Assembly: GCA_963576725.1 (NCBI GenBank)
Contig: OY755242.1
Coordinates: 63,616,324-63,680,323, forward strand
Direction: 5' to 3'
DNA length: 64,000 nt
Source of the DNA: Azorinus chamasolen
Taxonomy: Eukaryota > Mollusca > Bivalvia > Cardiida > Solecurtidae
Made by a program: the position numbers and the translations under genes. Below, piece by piece: positions 1-12,600 of the stretch. Numbering within the stretch: the first letter of the stretch is position 1; each line of letters starts with the position of its first letter. The notes under the pieces were generated by a model. It saw nothing but the letters and a program-made list of their open reading frames with translations, had not been told where the DNA came from and did no database searches.

Positions 1-85
1 AGTGGTCACAAGATAGGGTTCGGTGGAGAAATAAAGAAGTTATACTTGAAAATATTTCAATTTACGCATTTTATCTGGAGCTCTG
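1..85. repeat. Family D hairpin MITE, right half
   Basis: Cut by the window edge. It ends ATCTGGAGCTCTG like the intact D copies at 696 and 20776. Confidence 0.7.
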
Positions 86-197
86 TGTTACTGAAATTGT
101 ATTGTTTTCTATTTTCAACTTCAATCATTTACATGGCTAATAGCCACTTCTTTATATGTGTCCATGGAGATTTTGGCCAGAATTTTGATAGAGTGAG

Positions 198-450
198 TTA
201 ACCCTTTCCCTGTTCTATGCTTATTACAAATTTCAATACCTACTGAATACTCATGGACAAAAAGGTTATGAAATATGGAAGGTGGGGCATTGTAGCCATT
301 TTAGGAAGACTTAGTAAAGACACATATCTTTGAAATTCTATTAGCAAACAGAGTAGACCCTGATCAGACGGCTCCTCTAGGAGCCGTCTGATCTGGGTCT
401 ACTCTGTTTGCAGATGCGTGGAAACACGTTTATATGAGGGAAAGGGTTAA
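198..450. mobile_element. Family C TTAA MITE
   Basis: TTAA at 198-201 and 447-450, ends CCCTTTCCCTGTTC and GAGGGAAAGGG. A 68-base near-palindrome occupies 344-411. The terminal pattern (TTAA then CCC) is that of piggyBac-type elements. No coding capacity. Confidence 0.8.
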
Positions 451-499
451 CGGTTTTGTGATAGAACAATATTCTTTCACATTTAATTTGTTATTTCAG

Positions 500-624
500 A
501 GGATGAGGACAACAGCAGCAATGAGAGTCTAGATCTGTTAGATGATTATAGCAGCCCAACAGACCAGGATGAATCCATGACTAACATGTCACCAGTGGAC
601 ATCCTGCCAGCCACAGCACTCTCA
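500..624 (+). CDS. ARAP: ARAP exon: acidic linker before PH1
   Basis: Acceptor TTATTTCAG, donor CTCA|GTAAGT. Two bases complete an upstream codon, then 41 codons rich in Asp, Glu and Ser (DEDNSSNESLDLLDDY...), ending in phase 0. It is low-complexity and probably disordered. The phase matches the next exon at 3432. The upstream intron ends 49 bases after a family C MITE. Confidence 0.75.
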
Positions 625-3600
625 GTAAGTTATACTTAAGGTCTCTGGGTGAAGATCATTTACAATGTCATTTGAAGACTCTGTGAAGGACATCTCAGAG
701 CAACAGATAAATGTGCGTATACTCAGATACAAAAACTGTCATTTCTCCACCAAACCGTATGTTGTGACCACTCTTTAGAATCGTCTCGAAGAGACGATTC
801 TAGAGAGTGGTCACAGCATAGGGTTTGATGGAGAAATAAAGATGTTATTCTTGCAAAATGTTTTAATTTACGCATCTTTTCTGGACCTCTGTCGTAAAAA
901 GCCACATTTCACACTTTGAATGTGCAAAATGAGTGTACTAGCATTTGCTCACTGTAGCTGCAGATCTGGATCTGAACAGTTTTGTCTTGTGAATGAAAGC
1001 CTTTTGTATTTAATAGAGTTCATCGCTAAACAGTGATAGGGTCTGTAAGGCAGGTGGTAACTCAATGCAGGTCACAACTAATGCACATGGGCACATGAAC
1101 TTTTGGCCAAGGCAGAAACTGTAGAATATTTTGTCATTAGCAAACAGCAGACTCTGATCAGATGGCTCCGATAGTACCCATCTGATCTGTTTCTACTCTG
1201 TTTGCAAAGGTATGATAAGAAAGAGGTATTTGTGGAGTAAAGGGTTATGGAAAACCCGTCCAGATATTACTTTGGAACCCATCTGATATTTATGTGAAGG
1301 GGCCACGTGCACCAAAATAAAATAACGGCTGGAATAAGCCATTGACATTGATGAGTTCAGGAAACAGTGCGGACCCTGAACAGAGAGCTCCTTCTTCTGG
1401 AGCCCTCTGATATGGGTCTACACAATTTGCCTATGTCCTTTTTAACCCATTACCTCATAGGCTATTTTTAGATCAAACCTCTTTGGATAAATCTACCAAA
1501 AAAAGGAGCATTTAGAAGAGAAAAGGATTTTTTTTAGAATTGTGTAGTTTTGAAACCTTTGTGATAAATAGAGCATTTGCTCCTATGGAGCAAATGCTCT
1601 ATTTATCACAATGGTTTAATGAAGTGACCTTTACAGAGGCATCCGAAGGTGTCAATATGAAGGAATGGGTTAAGGGGCACTGGACACTAATTTCATACAT
1701 GACTATTCATCAGGTATAGGTTTAAGAAATCTAGATTTATTTGTTCTACATGTATATTCAGAGCTATAGATAAAGGTGCATACCCAAATACTAAAATCTT
1801 CATTTCTCCACCAAATCCTATACTGTGACCACTCTTATTCTAAGGAGTGTTCATAGTACATGTATAGGGTTTGGTGGAGAAATAAAGGAACTATTCTTGA
1901 AAATGTTTAAATTTACGCATCTTATCTGGACCTCTGATATTTCTCTGCCAAACCCTGTCTTGCTGGTACTCAATAGAATCACCTTGGGGAGGTTACAGTC
2001 CTAATGAGTACTAACAAAATTCCCATCGAAACTTCCTGATTGTTATAAACAGATAAAAATAGATTATGTAAACATCATTGTGGCTTATTATATACTTTCA
2101 AGATATGATTTATGGTGACCTTTATGAATATGAAGGTCCATTATCAGTTCATATCAAACCGTCTACAAGGAAGTTATTATATCCCCTACAAATTAAGATG
2201 GAACCATTTAGGAGGGGGTACTTAAGAATCTCCTTGTCTGTCTGTGCATCTGTCTATCCAAATTTAAATTTGTAGAGGCAGTTTATTAACCCATTCCCGC
2301 ATATTGACAACTTTCGATGCCTCTGCAAAAGTCACTCTGCTCTGCTCTGCAAATGCTCTATTTATCACAATGGTTTCAAAGCTGCAAAATTCTAAAATGT
2401 TCCTTTTCTCTAGTAAATGCTCCTTTTCGGTAGATTTAATCAAAGAGGTATAATGATCTAAAAATAGCCTATTAGGGAATGGGTTAAGAGCTGTGGCAGA
2501 ATTACGTAGAATCAGATCTATATTATTTCATAAGCAACCAGAGCAGACCCTCAGATCAGACAGCTTCTGCAGGAACCATCTGACTTGTGTTTAACCCTTT
2601 GCTCAATAAATATGCCTTTCTACGCCTTTGCAAATGGAGTAGACCCAGATGAGACTGCTCCTGTTAGAGCCGTCTGATTTGGGTCTGCTCTGTTTGCTTA
2701 TGATATAACATACATATGATTCTACAGATTCTGCTATGGCCATTTAATTTACATGTATTTAGTATTGATGATGTCATTATTTCTTACTTGAATATTCATG
2801 GAGTAATGGGTTACCTAAATGTCTCCCACATTCAAAGAGTTAATGTTCCAGTGGTTTTATCATTGTTTTTACTGTATTTATACTCGATACTATAAAATTT
2901 AAGTAATGAAGAGTTTATATTTTTGTAGCCACTGTCCTTTCTCCACCAAACCTTATGTTGTGGCCACTCTTTAGAATCATCACTTCAAGGCGATTCTTAA
3001 GAGTGCATGGCCACAGCATAGGGTTTGGTGAAGAAATAAAGAATTTATTATTGAAAATGTTTTAATTTACGTGTCTTATCTAGACCTCTGGTAAAGGATT
3101 AAATAAAATCAAACATGTATGATGTAAGTATGATGGATGAAAAGTTTGAATAATCATTAACCCATTACCTCACAGGCTATTTTTAGATCCAACTGCTTTG
3201 AATAAATCTACCAAAAAGGAGTATTTACTAGAGAAAAGGAAATTTTTAGAAATGTGTAGTTCTGAAACCATTGTGATAAATAGAGCATTTGCTCCTAAGG
3301 AGCACATGCTCTATTTATCACAATGGTTTAAAAAAGTGACTTTACAGAGGTGTCAAAAGGCGTCAATATGAGGGAATGGGTTTTAAGCGAGGTTTTCAGA
3401 TCAATATTTATAATGTATTTTTCTTCCACAGCCAAGAAAAAGAGAGAGGAGTGGATATCTTTTTAAGCAGGGAGGGTAAGTTTACAAGAAGGCAGTTTAA
3501 CCTTTTTCTCTCATGTGAATGCTTTTTCATGCCTTTTCAACCATAGTAGACCCAGATCAGATGGCTCCCACTCTTAGTCTCCATGCAGGCCTCGAAAATA

Positions 3601-6600
3601 TCACTCGTCCGCTCGTAATTACGAGTGGAAAGTGGTGTAGGACGAGTAAAAATTTGGAAGTACATGTCCGACAGGACGAGTAGCTTTTTGGTGGAGAAAT
3701 AATTTATTTGGAGCTGAGATTCTGGCCAAACTCACGTTTAAAACAGTTGTCATTTACAATTGACATTTGAACCTTGTGGTCAGCTGAACGCTTGATTTCC
3801 TGTAGCAAGTGCTTGTTGCTTGCTGACTGTACAGACTGGGACTCCGTATTTTCAACAGCCGATTATTTTTGTTTCGTAAGTAAAGGGATTAAATGGAGTG
3901 AAAAGCTTTATGTGATGAAAACACAGTGGAAGAAATAAAAAAAAAAGAATAGTGTTTGTGTTAAAGTAATGGAAATTAGTTCAGTTTGTTAGCGAATCAA
4001 GATACAGCGTCCCGATAGTCACTGTTTCAAAAAGTCTGAAACCTGTCTGGTAAGAGGGGTAAATGTTTATATCAACACCGCTTTATCTCGCGCCTGGTTG
4101 TCAAACCGAAATGGCAAATCAGCGACATCATTTGGTGGTTGGGGAGATGACGAGAGGAGGGATTAAAGAGAAAACCATCACCAGAAAAGAGTAGCGAACA
4201 TGGTATAAAGCCCCATCTATGCAAGTCCACATAATGTGTACCCACAATTTGTGATATTGTTCTACTTTCGATTTAACTACTCAATCAGATCAAAGTTATT
4301 TTCAAGTAAGTTGACAGTATAACAGTGTTTGCCTAAAAATGTAGGACGAGAAACTTTTCTGGAAGACGAGTAAGAATTCCTAGTCACTCGTCCTACAGGA
4401 CGAGTGATATCTAAAGAAATTTTCGAGGCCTGATGCCATGGGTCTGTATAAAGCTGAATAGGTCAATTTTGCTCTGTTTTGAAAACTTGTAAGCTGACAA
4501 AGTAGCAAATTGCATAGACCCTGATAAAATTTTGCATTCAAGAGCATTTTGATCTGGGTCTGCCTTATTTGCCTAAAACTTTTTTCTGTCTAAATACAGA
4601 GGATGCACTTATCCCTTTACTCCATGAAAGACCATGATTATTCATGAAAGACCATGATTATGAAAGACCATGATTATTCATGAAAGACCATGATTATTCA
4701 TGAAAGAAATAATGACATCATGAATATTGATTAGATTAATTTTTGAAATGGCATATTAACATATGGAACCTTTGTCAAAGTTGAAATTGTAGAGTCATAT
4801 CTATTCTATCTTATTCCATAAGCAAACATAGCAGATCCTGATCAGATGGCTCCTATAGGAGCCATCTGATCTGGGTCTGCTCTGTTTGCAAAGGCATAGA
4901 AAGGCGTATTTATGGAGTGAAGAGTGAACTCATTACATGCTAGCTGTGAAGTATTGATGACCTATGCAAACAGTTTGGATCCTCATGAAATGCCACTTAA
5001 CCCTTTCTTTCATATAAACTTGTTTTCACGCATCTGCAAACAGAGTAGACCCGGATTAGATGGCTCCTATTGGAGTTTCAATTTCAATACCAACTGAACA
5101 TTCATGAACAATATAGTTATAATGAAATATGGAAGGTGGAAAATTGTAGCTGTTTTAAAAAGTAAAGAAACATCTTTCAAATTCCATTAGCAAACAGAGC
5201 AGACCCTGATCATACGGCTCCTATAGGAGCATTCTGATCTGGGTCTACACTGTTTGCAAATGTGTGAAAACATGTTTATATGAAGGAAAGTATTAACTCC
5301 ACCAATACCCTCAATGTTTTGTCCTGCAAAAGATGTTTACATATCTCTTGTAACAATTAGTTTTTTATTTTGCTCTAGATATGCTTGCACTTCTGTAATC
5401 AAATATGATAGCTTGAAATGTATGCTATATGTAAATTATGTACTGTATCTTTTAAAGTTTGTTTTCTTTTTTTTCTCTATAACCCTGTCCTCCATAAATA
5501 TGCCTTTCTACACCATGGCAAACAGAGTAGACCCAGATCAGATTGCTCCTTTAGGAGCCATCTGATCAGGGTCTACTCTGTTTGCTTTTGAGAATATATA
5601 GATATGATTCTACAGTTTTTACTTTGTCCAAAATTTCATGACTGTGTCCATGTGCTATTATAAAAAATATCAATTTTCATGATGTCATTATTTCTTATAT
5701 GAATATTCATGAAGTAAAGGGATAGATATGCAATCATTATGTCAAACAGTATGGATTCTGATCTTGACACTGAGTTGCTAGGCAACTCATTTGGATCCAA
5801 ACTGTTTGCATGAACAACAAAAAAAATTACAGCAAGTGTACATAAACACGGAAGATTAAAATATTTTGTTCAAGTAAAAAGCAAAATATGTGTCAGCCCT
5901 CCTGGGTCATTTGGGGTCAAATAAACAGTATGACCTTCAGCCTGCTACGAGTGAACCCTTACAGTGTGGGACACCAGTCACTAATATCCTTTGCAAACAG
6001 TGTAGACCCAGATGAGAGGGCTCCTAGAGAACCCTCTCATCAGGGTCTGCACTGTTTATCATGTTACACTTTTCTTTAGAAAACCCCCAAAATATTCACC
6101 ATAAGCTTGACCTGTTTGAATTTGGGAATAGTCCATTTGAAAATTTAGCATTGTATGGGTTAATATTAGATACTGTTGCAAAGAGTTTGGATCCAGATGA
6201 GATATCAAGTTAAACAGTGTCTGATCTGGATCCAAACTGTTTGACACTCAGAATTGTCTGTACTGTCGCTCAGGAAATAGACAGTATAGAAGCCAAATAT
6301 GTTCTTATATATTAGGCAAGTCAAAGTCTGAGTGAGGGAATGTTTACTAAAGGTTGAATGAATAGAACTAGGAAGAACGGAATAATGTCGTAGTAATCCA
6401 TATTGATGTAAGAAGTTTGGCATTATGAATATTAGCGAGACGATTTTTCTTTAACTCTTTCGCTGCCAAAATTTATTATTTGCAAACTTTGTCATCTGCT
6501 ACAACTTTGATTTTTGATTTTTATAAATATTCAGCTATTAGATACTCATGATGCCAATTTATTTCTTACATTAATATTCAACAGGCAGAGCTTTAACAGA

Positions 6601-9600
6601 AAAAGGTGTATACTCTAATACTAAAATCATCATTATTCTTGAAAGTGTTTAACCCTTTCCTCCATAAATATGCCTTTCTAAGCCTCTGTAAAATCACCTG
6701 TAGAGACCATTGTGATAAATAGATCATTTGCTCCTATAGGAGCAAATGCTGTATTTATCACAATGGTTTCAAACTACACAATTCTAAAATGTTCCTAGCT
6801 TTTCTCTAGTTAATGCTCCTTTTCGGTACATTTATTCAAAGTGGTTGGATCTAAAAATAGCCTATGAGGGAATGGGTTAAGTTTACACACTTTATCTGGA
6901 CCTCTGATCAGGGAAAGAGTTAACGTATCATTATGTTCCTTGGTTGACTAATGCTCTGAACATTGTTCAAATCTTTTTGAAAAATTCCTGAATAGAAAAT
7001 GGTTGGTGTCTAGCACGTTTTCCACATATGGCTATAGTGAAAAATTAAAAAAACATCAACACATCCTTTAATTTGCTCATAAGATTGTACACAGTCATTT
7101 AACCCTTTACTCCATAAATATGCCTTTCTACAGCTTTGCAAACAGAGCAGACCCTGATCAGACAGCTCCTATAGGAGCTGTCTGATCTGAGTCTTCTCTG
7201 TTTGCAAATGCATGAAAAGGCGTTTATATGAAGGAAAGGGTCAAGTTCATTTTTCATGATTTCTCTTCAAACTACAATCAGAATATGAAACTGTTTTGAT
7301 CCTGATGAGACCCAAAGTTACTGGTCATCTAATTAGGGTCCAAACTGTTTGCATCTAGGTTGTCACAAATTTGCCGTTGGCATGCAAAGAATTATACAAG
7401 CAGGAAGAAATGCTAGGATTTATGTATATATTAAAATGCCTTATCTCTGCAGGGGATTTTATTGTTAAACAAACACTGCATTGTTGTACACTTCATCTGT
7501 GTCTAATTGGTATACTTCAACATTTTGAATAGGTAAACAATGTGTGGATACAGTAAACCCTCTCTATAACAACCAAGAAATTACAGCAAGTATTTTGTGT
7601 TAAAGGCAGGTGGCTGCTTAAAGCAAGGTGAAAGTAAAACAGAACGCTCCTATAGGAGCGTTCTGTTTTACTTTCACCTTACTATAAGCAACCACCTGCC
7701 CAAAATATCAATTATTTAACACAATTTTGTGGTCGTTTTAGAGAGGTTTTTCTGTATTTGCAAATATTGAAGTCTCAATTCAGAGTACTCCTAGAAGAGC
7801 CCTTTGTTTAGGGTCAGCATTGTTTGTCATTCAAAATCCTCTAACAAATTCAATCCTGTCATACTGAATGGACACTGATATGTCATTCCTCTTTGAATAT
7901 TCAGCAATCACAGAGTTGATGACCCAAACAAATGATCTGTTTCTTATTTATAAAGACTACGTGTTTATGATTTTTAGCTCGTCTGTTTCGAAGAAAAGTC
8001 GAGCTATTAGGATCACTGGGTCGTAGTTGTCGTCATAATGTTGTCGTTGTCGTCAACGTGCAAAAACTTTATGTAGCTTATTACTCGAAAAGTAGAATAG
8101 TTATCAACATGAACCTTCATAGGTTAGTAGATCTCATTGAAGGGAAGGTCCCTACATAAGAACCATAACTCTTGATTTCAAACTTTTGGAGTTATGGCCC
8201 TTTTTTGCCATTTTTTTAAAAAAATTAGCTATACAAGCACCGAATCAGACAAGCGTTGGCGCCACACGCGGCTCTTGTTTCATGAATATTCATCAGGTAA
8301 AAGGGTTAAAGCAAAAGCCTATCACTGTATGGTCTTAACCCTTTACTCCATGAATATTCATGTAAGAAATAGTGACTTCATGAATATTAATAAGATTTAT
8401 TTTTCAAATAGCATATTAGCATATGTAATTTATGCCAAAGCAGAAACTAGAATCAGGCCTGTGTTATGTCATAGACAAACAGAGAAAATCCTGACCTTAC
8501 GACTCCTATAAGAGTCATCTGATTTGGGTTTACTCTGTTTGCAAGGGTGTAGAAATGTGTATTTATGTAGAAAAGGTTTAATGAAAAATGCTCATCACAA
8601 TTTGTTATTCCCACTGATTGGCCCAAGATATTGAATGCCTATTCATTGTTTTTGTCTTGTCTATTTGTTCAAACTATACATCTTGAACTCTACAGACAGA
8701 GACTTCATACTTAGCGTGTATACTTAATTAAATAAAGCTGCAACTTTTGAGTGGAGCCATGTCATCAGGTCAAGGTCAAACTTCAAGGTCAATGGTCAAA
8801 TTTTAAAAGACTAACCTTGACAGTTTTGAACTATTGTCCATCATATAGATGCTTTAATTTTCCTATAGGAGCTGTCTGATCAGGGTCTGCTCTGTTTGCT
8901 TATGGTATAATATAGATCTGATTCTACAGTTCCTGCCTGAGCAAAAGTCCACAGTATTCATAGCCATTATAAAAATTAATCAAATTAATATTCATGAGGT
9001 CAATATTTCTTACATGAATATTGAACAGGGAAAGGGTTAAAGAATTCACTTAAAATTTAAAACATCCTGATATTTTTTTGAAGTACTGATGATTTTCTTA
9101 TCATGTTTTTTTTGTTTCATCTGCCTGAGCAAGATGAGGAACCATTTCTTCATTGTCTGTCAATCTTATTCATCTGTTTGTCTGTCCATCACACATTTTT
9201 TTCATCAAATTTCTATGCACAAGTTAGTGACTCTCATGTTCATTTGAGCAGTCTTGTTAAATGTTGTCAGCCTGAATAATCAGGAATTTGCCCATGGTAT
9301 TTTAAATTAGATTTTATGTTTTGTGATTCAGGATCAAGCAGAATAAAGGCTGGAAAAGAAGATGGGTCATCTTTGACGGAAAAACACTTCGTTATTACAG
9401 CAACTCGAAGGTAAATAGCAACGGGAAGGGTTTGTCATTGACCCAGTTTTCTAACCATTTCCCTCATAGAGACAGGATAACAGGATAGACCCAGATCTGA
9501 TGGCTCCTGTAGAAGCCATCAGATCAGGGTCTACTCTGTTTGCTTATGAAATAATATTGATCTTATTCTACAGTTTCTGCTTTGGTAAAAAATTCCTTGT

Positions 9601-12600
9601 TCATGACGCCATTATGCCATTGCCTACATTCTTTATTTCTCACTTGAATAACCATGAAGGAAAGGGTTAATGATAACCTTATGGCCTGGCAGAAACTTTA
9701 GAATCACCTCATTATACATCTATATATAACTGGGATAACTCAAAGTTAGGGATAACTGGGAAGTAAAAGTTTCGGACCTTCTAAAATTTACAATATAGAA
9801 TTGTTCTAAAATGTATCGCTATACGCATATCTAGATACATGACTGTGACTGATTAATGCAGGTCTAAAGGGGCTTTCAGCATTACTTCAGACCTGCATTA
9901 AGCTGTGAACTTAAGCTGTGAACTTAGGAAATTGTCCACATTCAAAATCAGATGACTCTAACTTCTGTTATCTCAAAGTTATTTAGATGGTCCATTGCCA
10001 TGGCCAAATTGCTCCTCCATTCTTTATTTATAAAATTAGCCCTTACAGTGCGGGACACGAGTCAATAATGTCCTTTGCAAACAGTGTAGAGCCAGATGAG
10101 AGGGCTCCTGGAGGAGCCCTCTCATCAGGGTCTGCACTGTTTGTCATGTTACAGATTTCTTTAGAAAAATCCCTAAATATTCATCATAAGCTTGACCTGT
10201 TAAATGTTTGGAATAGTCCATTTGAAATTTCAGCATCGTAAGGGTTAACCCTTCACCTAATAGAGATGCATTTGCAAGCCTTTGCAAACAGAGTAGAGTC
10301 TGATCCAATGGCTCATATATAGGAGCCCACCCGATCAAGGTCTGCTCTTTTCATGCCCGGGGTTGACGATAGTCAGGGGGTATTATGTTTTGCACATGTC
10401 CATCCGTCTGTGTGTCACGCTTTTATGTGCAGTTGGTTGTCAATGAGTTTTTTCATTGTCTTATATCTCACTAACCTCTATAGCTATTGGCATGGAATTG
10501 TATATACACATTAACCATCATCCATGCCTTCATTGCGCACCCAGTCCATTCTGCCCGCAAGCCCAATGTCAAGGTCAAATGACTTAGGAATTTTACTTGC
10601 TGCAAGTTAAGCACCACCACAGGGGCATTGCTGTGTCTTACAGACACAATTTTCTAGTTTTTATTCTTTATGTAGACCTGATTCTACAGAATCAAGTGGC
10701 CTTAGACCATTATAGAAGTTCCGGTAAGAGTAAGATGTCATTATTTTAAGCATTAAATCTTTACTCCGTAAATACGCCTTTGTACACATTTGCAAACAGA
10801 ATAGACCCAGATCAAATGGCTCCTATAGGAGCCGTCTGATCAGGGTCTGCACTGGTTGCTTATGGCACTATATAGATCTGATTCTACAGTTTCTAACCTG
10901 ACCCAATTTTTTTACCCATGTGCCATTATAAATATTTATCTTTATGATGTCATAATTTGTGGCATTAATTTTCATGGAGTAAAAGGTTAATATTCTTTGA
11001 TAAGGGGTTAACCCTTTCCTCCATAAATACGCCTTTCTACGCCTCTGTAAAAGTCACTTTATGAAACCATAGTGATAAATAGAGCATTTGATCCTATAGG
11101 AGCAAATGCATTTCATGTATTTATCACAATGGTTTCAAAACTACACAATTCTAAACTTTTCCTTTTCTCTAGTAAATGTTCCTTTTCGGTAGATTTTTTC
11201 AAAGAGGTTGGATTTAAAAATAGCATATGGAGGAATGGGTTAAAGATGTCTCTGTTGTTATTTGTTATTTTGTGTTTTGCAGGATCAGGTATCTAAGAGG
11301 GTCGTTCCCCTGTCCTGTATGAAGAATGTGGAGATGGATATTAAGGTAGTTATTGGATGAGAGTACTTGCCAATGATTTATTGCTTGTACACATAACTGG
11401 AGGATAGATTAACAGAGACATAATGTGCATTGATAACTGAAGACTGTTAGTCTGATAAAGTCATATTATTGATGAAGGATTGACTGTACAATTTTCAATG
11501 TTAGATGAAAGTCTAGTTCCTTTCATGTAACTTTATATTGAATTTTGCAGGAGCTGCAATCTTTGACAATTAGATTCAGTTTAATGTATAAAACTAGATC
11601 TAGCATACAAAAATTCAGATGAATATCAACTTTGGGTAATATTGTTGCAATCTCAAACTTTTTTTGTATTTGATGATATGGCTTTATTGAAGTCAAAGAT
11701 AGGAAAAGCCATTGCAGGAAAGATTTTTGCTTTTTGAGATAAAATTTGGCTTTTATCAGACTAGATGTCTCACAGACTAGATTAACATTCAAGATTGCTT
11801 GTCTAACTGAGGGCAAAAATGCATAAAATTTGATCGATTTGTTTTGTGTTTAAAGTCTCAGAACTGATTATATAAGACCTTTGCAGAAAGTGTAGACCCA
11901 GATTAAAGGACTCCTTAACCCATTCCTCCATAGGCTATTTTTAGACACAACCTCTCTGAATAAATCTACAGAAAAGGAACATTTACTAGAGGAAAGGAAA
12001 TTTTTAGAATTGTGTAATTTTGAAACCATTGTAATAAATAGAGCATTTGCTCCTATGGAGCAAATGCTCTATTTTTATCACAGTGGTTTCAGAAAATGAC
12101 CCAGATAAAAGGGCTCCTTAGGGAAGGATTTACACTGTTTAAACATAAAAATCATTTTCTGCAGAAATAATTGTTGTTACATTTTTTTGTTTAATTAATA
12201 TTCAGAAAGGGGTTCTTAATAATTGAAGCAAATGACAATTGTTGCAAACAATGAAATGCTTAGCCTGCAAAGAGTTTAGCATGTGGATAAGCATAGGGCC
12301 ATGTCAATCGTCACAATAAAATTAATTGTAAACTTTACATCAAAGCTTGGAGTAAGTGGGTTCTATTATAGTCCATCCATCTATTTATGTAAGAACAATA
12401 ACATTGTGAATATTAATTGTCAGATTTTTTTTTGGATTTTATTTTTTATAATGGCATAATTTTATGAAAACAGGAAATTGACAAAAAGTTTAGAATCAGA
12501 TCTACATTGTATATTATGCCATTAGCAAACAGAGCAGACCCTCATCAGACTGCTCCTCTAGGAGCCATCTGATCTGGGTTTACTCTGTTTGCAAAGGCGT

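Noticed and set aside
344..411. Rho-independent terminators (also all similar strong hairpins)
   Set aside because: The stems are MITE palindromes in introns of a eukaryotic gene; no T-tract or operon context.
2078..2275. 65-codon ORF as an extra exon
   Set aside because: No splice sites in a compatible phase, and the 624/3432 junction is already in frame.
5314..5565. ORFs of 60-85 codons ending ...VDPDQIAPLGAI or ...SADPDETAP
   Set aside because: They translate the MITE palindrome (GTAGACCCAGATCAG gives VDPDQ) and recur wherever a copy lies in frame.
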